Notes under the pieces: generated by a model
The model's database searches: none
The model's input: only the letters and a program-made list of their open reading frames with translations
Told to the model about the DNA's origin: nothing
Part shown: in pieces, positions 55,615 to 62,886 of the stretch
Numbering within the stretch: the stretch's first letter is position 1
Layout of the letters: every line of letters begins with the position of its first letter
Assembly (NCBI GenBank): GCA_001970955.1
Contig: MPUH01000352.1
Span: 1-62,886 of the forward strand
Direction: 5' to 3'
Length of the DNA: 62,886 bases
From: Stentor coeruleus
Taxonomy: Eukaryota > Ciliophora > Heterotrichea > Heterotrichida > Stentoridae
Position numbers and translations under genes: made by a program

Positions 55615-58180
55615 TAAGATTATATATTTATGACCATAATTAGTAGGATTATATAATGTCTTAGCCTAATTTTTTATGGGTTTATTATAATACCTGAGAT
55701 ATCTGAATTAATACTTGCGTGAGAACTCTAAGGTAGCATAAATTTTTGTATTGAATTTCAACTAAATTCTAGTTATAATTATTGTCACTTTTTAATTTTT
55801 AATCGATTCGTAAAAAAAAACCTATAAATTACTCTAAGAATATAGCTTTTAAGAGCTTAAAAGCCTGGCCCTTTACAAAAAGTATAATAATCCAATGGAA
55901 AAATTTTAAACTTTATTTGGAAAAATTCCAGCTTCAAAATGGTTAAGTATATTTTCTATCAAGGATTAAACATCTAGCTGCTTTTTATAATTATTTGAAG
56001 GGATTTGAAATTTTTTATCTTTTATCTTTGATTTTTATGATTTGATTATATATAAACTATTTAAATGCTATTGAGAAGTCTTAATGATTATAAAAGAGAT
56101 GATATGATAAAAATAATTAAAACTTTAGTTAAAATCATTATAAATTTTACCGATAGGTATTTCAAAGCGTACTAACAATTATTTTAAGTCAAAATATATA
56201 GTTTAGTCCTATATAATAATGCTAATAATTCTATATGAAATCCCATAGTCTTCCATTTATTTAACTAATATGGCTTTAAATTATTTAGGATTAGCTTTTA
56301 ACAACTAGATGAAATAATTTTCTCTATCAAATACAGTTAGTATAAGCAATAATCTTTTGATAGCTTGAAAACTGGCAAATCTACAGTCGTATTTTTCTTT
56401 CAGAAAAATAATTTTTGCTGATAAATTGAAAAAAATGTGCAAATTTTTCTTCTTAAATATCTTATAAGCAGGTATTACTAGGAAATCCTAATTTTATTTT
56501 TTAGGGTCCAAGCAAGACTTATCCATTATCTTGTAAGACTTTAGAAACAGTTGAATTCCTAATTACCCAAAGTTTAATATGAATTTTATCCTATTACATA
56601 ACTTGATTTAAATACTAAATAGGAAAATAAAGTCTATGATTACTAAGGTTTCTTTTATTATGTGGCAGAAGTTAGAAAATAATTTGTAAAAATTTCAGGA
56701 TATATGGAATACTCAGTACAGGTCACTTAACTTGATATCATATGTATTTCTTTATAGTTTATTATTTAATTAGATTAATAGATTCAAAACTATATTATTG
56801 TATCTCACTTTATTGAAAAGTTACTATTAGTTATAATTATCAGGTGCATTTTTTATTGGGAATCTTATTTTCTTATAGTCTTAACAACTATTTTAACTTT
56901 ATCTATCATTTAAATACAATCTAATAATTACTTTAAAATATTTCCCTATGTATATCTCTCTATTTTTATAAACCTTAATTCCAATGTTCAATTTATAATC
57001 CATAGCCTATTATTGAAAAACTAAGATCTTATATAAAAATGTAATTTTCAATCAAACATTGTTTTAATTATAGTTTTTCATTGAAAATTGAGATGCAGAG
57101 GCAATTCTAAAAAATATTGTTTTTGTACTTCTATTAAATAGTTTATAGCTTATAATATATAAGAAATCTTAAGTATAGTTTATAGCTTATATCTGAAATT
57201 TGAAATCTTAAGCATAATTTATCAGCGGATAGTCAGTTTTAACTTACTAGCTTTACCAAAATGAAAGCCAAAATTCTTAAAAAGAAGCTAAAGAAAACTA
57301 TTCCAAAAAATTCAAGTATTTAATTACATCAACATTTTTCTTAAAGTGTTATGTATCTTTTCTTATCATGCAAAATAGAAAAATTGAATTGTGAGATATT
57401 GATTTATTAAAAAAACACAAGTGCTTGTAAGCATAGTTGTATAAAATAATTATCTTGCGATTATTTGATGATATTTATCTGGAAGATATGATATATTTAA
57501 ATTATAAGTTTATGGCATAATATAAAATTACCAGCTTTTACTTCGAGATAACCTTAAGCTTAGCATTCAATAGATTATTTTACAATTTATCAAGCTTAAA
57601 TGAATATAAAATACAAACAATCAAGATATTATCAAAAACTAGAAGGCTTAAATAAGTTCTTAGTGCTACTTGAAAATATTCATCATACTTATGAACTTTA
57701 AGTAAAAAAATCTTAATAGGACTCCATTTAACATAAAAAAACTATTAAGAAAAGCAACTTTCAACATACTTCAAGACTTTCAAAATCATAGAATTAATGT
57801 ATATGAATACTGATATATGTTTATCTAAAAGATTTTATAAATAATCAAATAAGTAATTAAAAAGTTTTGATTTTTTGAAATAAAAGATCGATTTATATAG
57901 AAAACTTTTCATTCTTAACAAGAAGCTAGATTGAAATCTACTAAGCTATAAACATCATATCTGTTTAAATTTTATTTTACATGAGAATTAAATCCTAATA
58001 GATTTCCAAAGCACGTTATACAAAAAAGCATATCTTACCTCAAAAGAAACAAAATATTTTCCTTATAAATTTCCCTTAAACAGCTATAAAGATACCAATT
58101 ATATAAACATATTGATTCCTCTAATAAAAACTATTCATCCATTGCTTATCGATATATTTTTATGTCTTAAAATATAAAAT
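55615..58180. other. AT-rich intergenic stretch with a short tandem repeat
   Basis: No supported gene. At about 57137-57225 a unit of about 40 bp containing 'agtttatagcttat' and 'gaaatcttaag' occurs about twice. The rest is low-complexity. The last 120 bp before 58181 turn C-rich, as ahead of other plus-strand genes. Confidence 0.5.
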
Positions 58181-58396
58181 ATGGGTTGCATTCCAAGTCG
58201 TACAATGAAGCTACCAAAAATAACAATAGAATCTATGGAAACCCCAGAGATTCTTCATGTTTCCACTACACTTGAAAGGCTTCAAAACAGTAAACTTACA
58301 TCATTAAAATACTTATTTCTTTCCAATAGCTTAAAAACCATTTTCGAAGCAGGGTCGCATCAAGAGGTATCCAATAGCGAAATTAAACTTGATTAA
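58181..58396 (+). CDS. Small protein with dual-acylation N-terminus
   Basis: A protein of 71 aa that begins MGCIPSRTMK. Gly2 with Cys3 and Ser6 is a strong N-myristoylation plus palmitoylation signal, so it is likely held on the plasma membrane or cilium membrane. The rest is a polar, probably helical chain with no known domain. It stands alone in AT-rich DNA, with a C-rich leader before the ATG like other genes here. The length is short but the start context and lipid motif argue it is real. Confidence 0.6.
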   Translation: MGCIPSRTMKLPKITIESMETPEILHVSTTLERLQNSKLTSLKYLFLSNSLKTIFEAGSHQEVSNSEIKLD

Positions 58397-60394
58397 ATAA
58401 TTTATTTGTATTTAACTTGAGTATTTATATTGTATAATAACTTCTTACGCATGTATCTGAATTTTCCTCCCATTTCTGACTACCACAAAATAATGTAAAA
58501 ATAAAGTGTATAGGAAAGTTAAATCAAATCTAAATTTGGAATAGTTTGTTTATTATCGCGATCTTTTAGTTTATTTTGCCAAAGTGATAGTTTTTGTGTG
58601 ATTTTTTTACCGAAACCTTAAAAGAATTTAGAAAATTAGTTGTATTTTACCTTGTAAGATTCTTGGATACTTTTAATATGATAACAGTGGGTAATTAAGT
58701 TATTAACAGGCTAAGGGTTGATTAAAAGGTGAATAAGTTTGAGATTCTTATGAGAAAAAGTTTAAAGATAAAAAGACAATGCTAAAAGTAGCTTAGAAAT
58801 AGAGATATAAGGAATGAGTTGAAAATACAAGTATTTTGAAAGAGTTAAGAGGTTTTGAGAAGTACGATAGTTATTTAATTATTTTTGGTAAGATTAAAAA
58901 ATCAATAAGATTATTTAGAGGTTGTTTGATTAATGGGAATTTTTTAAGAGGTACCTCTTTTTGGAAATTATGATTTATGTTGGAAATTTATAAAATATTA
59001 AAGGAATAAAATTATTTAGTTTTTAAGCTTAAATATATAGGTGATATAATTGCAAATGCTCTTTTAAAAAAATCTTAAATGCTATGAAGAATTTGTGGAG
59101 TTTATAGATATTTTTTTGAATTTTTATTAGAGAGAGAAAAATATGTTATCTCAGTTTTCCAGGCCCTAACTTTTAATTCTCAATATCATAAGTTTTTGTT
59201 TACTCTTGTATCGGTTTGTTGTTTATTTAAACTTGGTTATTTTCTAATTTTATTTTAAGTCTTTTTTGATTAATGTTTATAATATTCAGAAAAATTTTTG
59301 ATTCAAGGTGTGCCTATTAAATTCTCTTATGCGATTTACTAAGGTCAAGTATTTTTTCTTGATTTACTAAGTTTATATGATTTTTTTCCTATCAAAAAGA
59401 ATAGTTTTTTTAGAGAAAATAATATTTAACCTAGACTTTTATATCTCATTTACTTTATAATTTCAAGAGGTTTAATTTATTTTTAAGCTATGATAGATTA
59501 TTTTAATCTTCTCTCTAGTTAATTCACACTCAAAACTTTATATTTTCTATTGGAAATCCAATAATTTTTTTAAGTTCTTGGCAAACATGTTTTAAAATAA
59601 ATATATATATACAAACTATTGATAAAGATTATTAATCATATTAATTTTTTTATCTTATTTGTAGTATTCTTATTTTGAACATAAATAATTATAATTTTAG
59701 CATTTTCATACAAAACATATTAACTATTAAACTCAAACTATGAAAAATCATTAAATATTCTCAAAGTCTCATAAATAAATATATTGTTTAAAGTGTCCTT
59801 TTATGCATTATTGTACACTTTTTATTTAAATATACATATAAACAATAATAAAATAACCAGTCTATATTGTTATTTGGTTTAATTGATTACGTAAACACAT
59901 TGTAATAGTCATAAAAAAGAGCATAATTTTAAATGATACTTCTTATCAATTTTAGAAGTTTTTGATGTTTAAGAATTCCTTTCCGCTCATATTTCCTTAA
60001 AACTACATCTTTATCTTATATATTTTCCATATCATACAAACCAAACATGATTTAAAACTATATTTATAAACATATAATAATTACAAAAATATATTCTAAA
60101 ATCTAATTTCTATAGTAAACATATAATATTTCGCTTTAATAATCATTATTAAAAAAATATCATATAAGATGTAAACAAATATCCTGGGCGAAGTTTATAA
60201 AATAAATATCAATAAAAATCAATCGAAATTTTATCTTAAATATTCTTTTTAACTTATTCATTAGAGTATGCAAAATATTTTTTTAGATTTTGATTATTAT
60301 TTTACTTGGTATAATAAATAAATATTTTCTTTATGATTAAGTTAATAAATGAATATCTTGATATTATGTATAAATAAATAAAGTTTAAAGTAAG
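58397..60394. other. AT-rich intergenic stretch, nothing recognised
   Basis: Long runs of A and T with no open frame of useful length, no shared repeat and no RNA gene that I can detect by eye. Confidence 0.5.
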
Positions 60395-60676
60395 TTAAGG
60401 TGGCATGGTTTAAACCTTGTCCGATCGAGGTTTGTTTGTCCTATGATCTCTCTCTTTAGGTAGATTTGGTATGTTAAACCATTCGTTGTCACTGATTATG
60501 TGACTCTTTATTTGGCTGAGGAGGTCTTTACTGTTTCTTTTCTTTAGCGTCAAGATGATGGAGGCAAGTCTTGTGTTCACCTTGTTTTTCTTGAAGAATC
60601 CAGCTTGCTTTAGGCATGTCTTGAAGTTCTTATGGTTTTCATAGCAAACTGGACATTTAGTTCTAGAAGTGTTATT
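60395..60676 (-). mobile_element. Fragment of a dispersed repeat (copy 2, frame still open)
   Basis: This matches 53315-53600. On the minus strand one frame is open for about 88 codons, from near 60672 to a TAA at about 60406: NNTSRTKCPVCYENHKNFKT, then a Lys-rich stretch, LLSQIKSHIISDNEWFNIPN and KPRSDKV. It looks like the C-terminal end of a protein with a CPVC zinc-finger-like pair. The match stops abruptly at the 5' side (in gtgttattaaat), so the copy is truncated. The family is not recognised. Confidence 0.5.
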
Positions 60677-61454
60677 AAATAAGTAATATTAGAAATAAAT
60701 CATATAGATTTCTTATCGAAATGCTTATCAGAACATTTTTTTATCAAATGGAAAAATATATGTTTTATCTTACGAGTAATAATGAAATACTTTCTTTTTT
60801 AAAAGTTTTTTCAATGTTGACTATATTTTTGTTTATGCTAATCAGCTATGAAAATTAATATTCTTGTAAACTTAAACAAAATAAAATGCTTATGAAAAGA
60901 AGAGAATTATATTCATCATAACTTTATGGTCTTCTTGCCATAAAGTCAAATAAGTATATAGCTACTTAATGCAATGATAAAGAGAAATGGTAAAAAATTA
61001 AAAGAATTTATCTAATAAAAGAAGCATTTTTACAGAAAGCCGTCGAAATCATATAGGCTAATCCAGATGAGAGATGATAAAACTGGAATTTTTAAAAGAT
61101 TTTTTTTTTGAGAGTAATAAAAATATAAAAATCACAGACTGCCTATAAATTTGATTTACATAGAATTTTTTCGAAGAAACATTATTCGAGTATTATACTA
61201 AGATTATTTATTTATACATTATAATCTTTCTGATATTCTGTATTCATAATCTAATACATAAAGTCAATTTTATAAGCTTTAATGTTTTGATTTTAATAAC
61301 ATATATTCTTACCCTATACAACAATGATATTTAAATCGCTTTAACCTATAAATCATATCACTATTAATTATTATACATTTCTTCAAACCAAATGATTAAG
61401 TTCTTTTAGATAAATCATAATAATTGGATTGACTATCTCTTTATATTAGTATGA
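60677..61454. other. AT-rich region upstream of the last gene
   Basis: No supported gene. The 5' exon of the DUF229 gene may lie here, but I could not join one: there is a TGA at 61452 in the gene's frame and no 15-nt GTA...AG block that removes it. Confidence 0.4.
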
Positions 61455-62886
61455 TATCCGATTCATGCATCAGAAATTTATCAATTAATTTCAAATTTCG
61501 ATTGTAGTAAAAATATTCACCCATATTTACTCTTAAACAAAAGCCATTTTACAATTGAGTGTCCTAATGGAGCCCCAGGATTATATGCTCTAGGTCCACA
61601 GGTAGAAAATAACTTATTGGGTAACTTTGATTATAAAATTCGCTGGCAATCATTTATGTGGCGTAATTATATTGAACTTGAAAATAATGAATTCATAATT
61701 CTGAAATGTGCTGAATATCAAAAAGCAGTAGAACTTACAAATATATTTTTACCATCAGTTTATGAAAGAGCATTTAATTTATCATTCCAATACTCTCCTA
61801 AAAACTTCAAGCCATTTGGCATACACATAATTACACTTAACTCTTTATCCCGACAGCAATTTTATCGAAGTCTTCCTGAAACCACAGAACTTTTGAATAG
61901 CCTACTTAACAAATCTAAAGAATACATTTCTTATGATTTTCTGATAAACAATGCTCAAAACTTGAAAACTAGAACTAATTTAGTCAATATGCTGCTAGGC
62001 AAAAATTTTCAGAAACATCTTCAAGATATCAAAAAACTTAATGGTGTCGATGGACTTTTCGATGATGAATACAAAGATATCCAAGAAGATAGCGTTTGGA
62101 AATACTACGAAAAACTTGGGTACGTAACAATGTTTAGTTTTGATAACTCAAATACTGATTTCTGCGAAGATATCGGGAAAAAAGTATATACTGATCATAA
62201 AGTCTTAGGATTTTGGAAGTTAGCACATACGGTATTTAATTATGATAATGAGAAATATGTTTCAAAGTGTTTAGGAAATAAATATTCTCATAAGCTTATG
62301 CTTGATTATCTTACAAAATATATCGAAAACTACAAAGGAGTTAACAAGTTTTCATTCACCCATTTTTCAGCTGGGATTAGCATTCATGGAACTTCTAGTA
62401 ATATTTGGGATCAAGGTTTAAAAGAAGCAATTCAAAACATTGTTTCTATTTATGAAAACTCAAACGAAGACTTTATGATTATGCTTGTGAGTGACCAAGG
62501 CCAAAAAATTGATCAATACAAATATGTTGAAGAAGCTTTGTCAGAAAGTATTTCTCCAGTGCATATTATTTTTACAAAACAATCACTTATAAATCGTTTA
62601 GGACCAGAAACAGATGATATACTTAAGCATAATAGTCAGAAACTTATAAGTAGATTTGATTGGTATTTATCTTTATTGCATTTAGCTTATGCTCCTTATG
62701 AAGGAATTGAAGTTAATTCAAATATTTATAAAGAGATGAAAAGTAAGACTCAGAATGAAAAAGCAGTATCAGTGTTTTTGGAAAAAATACCTGATGATAG
62801 ATTATGTGAAGATGTGGGCATACCTAATCATCTTTGCCAGTGCCAAGGATATAACGAAATTCCTATAGACTCTAATATTGATATTG
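61455..62886 (+). CDS. DUF229 (alkaline-phosphatase-fold) protein, partial, runs off right edge
   Basis: An open frame of 477 codons to the window end, with no ATG at its 5' end, so the true start is upstream or in an unseen exon; the first Met is at 61658. It matches the DUF229 order: an N-terminal Cys motif (HFTIECPNGAPGLYALGP), ITLNSLSRQQFYRSLPETTELL, an NAQNLKTRTNLVNMLLG stretch, WKYYEKLGYVTMFSFDNSNTDFCEDIG, KFSFTHFSAGISIHG, and MLVSDQGQKID near 62485. DUF229 proteins share the sulphatase/alkaline-phosphatase fold and are often single-pass secretory-pathway proteins. Here several expected metal ligands are changed: GIDS is TLNS, and SDHG is SDQG. It may be a non-catalytic member. Confidence 0.75.

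Noticed and set aside
58397..60394. tRNA or other RNA genes in the long AT-rich gaps
   Set aside because: I looked for tRNA T-loop and A/B-box-like sequence and saw none that fold convincingly. A covariance-model search would be decisive.

Overview
The window looks like macronuclear DNA of a heterotrich ciliate, most like Stentor. It is AT-rich and densely packed with eukaryotic signalling genes (AGC and CAMK-like kinases, PTEN, PP2C, EF-hand, RING-H2, REJ/polycystin-like). Genes end in TAA, TAG and TGA, which fits the standard code. The introns I could find by comparing repeats or paralogues are all exactly 15 nt, start GTA, end AG and have A at position 10. I found 28: 22 in one giant gene, 2 in a partial copy of it and 2 in each of two MFS transporters. 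All are phase 0, so the 3' splice site TAG usually reads as an in-frame stop if the intron is retained.

Layout. 1-4.1 kb: an inverted, divergent copy of the start of the giant gene, running off the left edge. 4.3-6.3 kb: a decayed PP2C copy and a broken beta-propeller-like membrane gene. 6.9-22.8 kb: an ordinary gene block with ankyrin protein, kinase, double-WWE protein, TOM7 (54 aa), peptidyl-tRNA hydrolase 2, HSL-type esterase, EF-hand protein, PTEN, RING-H2 E3, acidic secreted protein and ankyrin-AGC kinase. 23.3-45.9 kb: the other inverted-repeat arm, leading into a gene of about 20 kb. That gene encodes a signal peptide, about 25 Ig-like modules of about 200 residues in alternating A/B types, a Cys-rich stretch, a REJ/PKD-like region, a GPS-like motif, five membrane segments and an acidic repeat tail. 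46.2-49.4 kb: small genes, a tail-anchored Rab-like GTPase and an intact PP2C (Ptc7-like). 50-55.6 kb: two paralogous MFS transporters, both on the minus strand. 55.6-61.4 kb: mostly empty AT-rich DNA with one small lipid-anchored protein and a repeat fragment shared with 53.3 kb. 61.5 kb to the end: a partial DUF229 (alkaline-phosphatase-fold) gene.

The most interesting object is the giant repeat gene. Almost every Ig-like module is one exon, and the 15-nt intron sits at the same place in each module. Its 3' part has four in-frame TAA codons and one frameshift, so it is either decaying, misassembled or recoded. Five single-N joints, each flanked by a near-identical direct duplication, are very probably unmerged contig overlaps and should not be read as biology.
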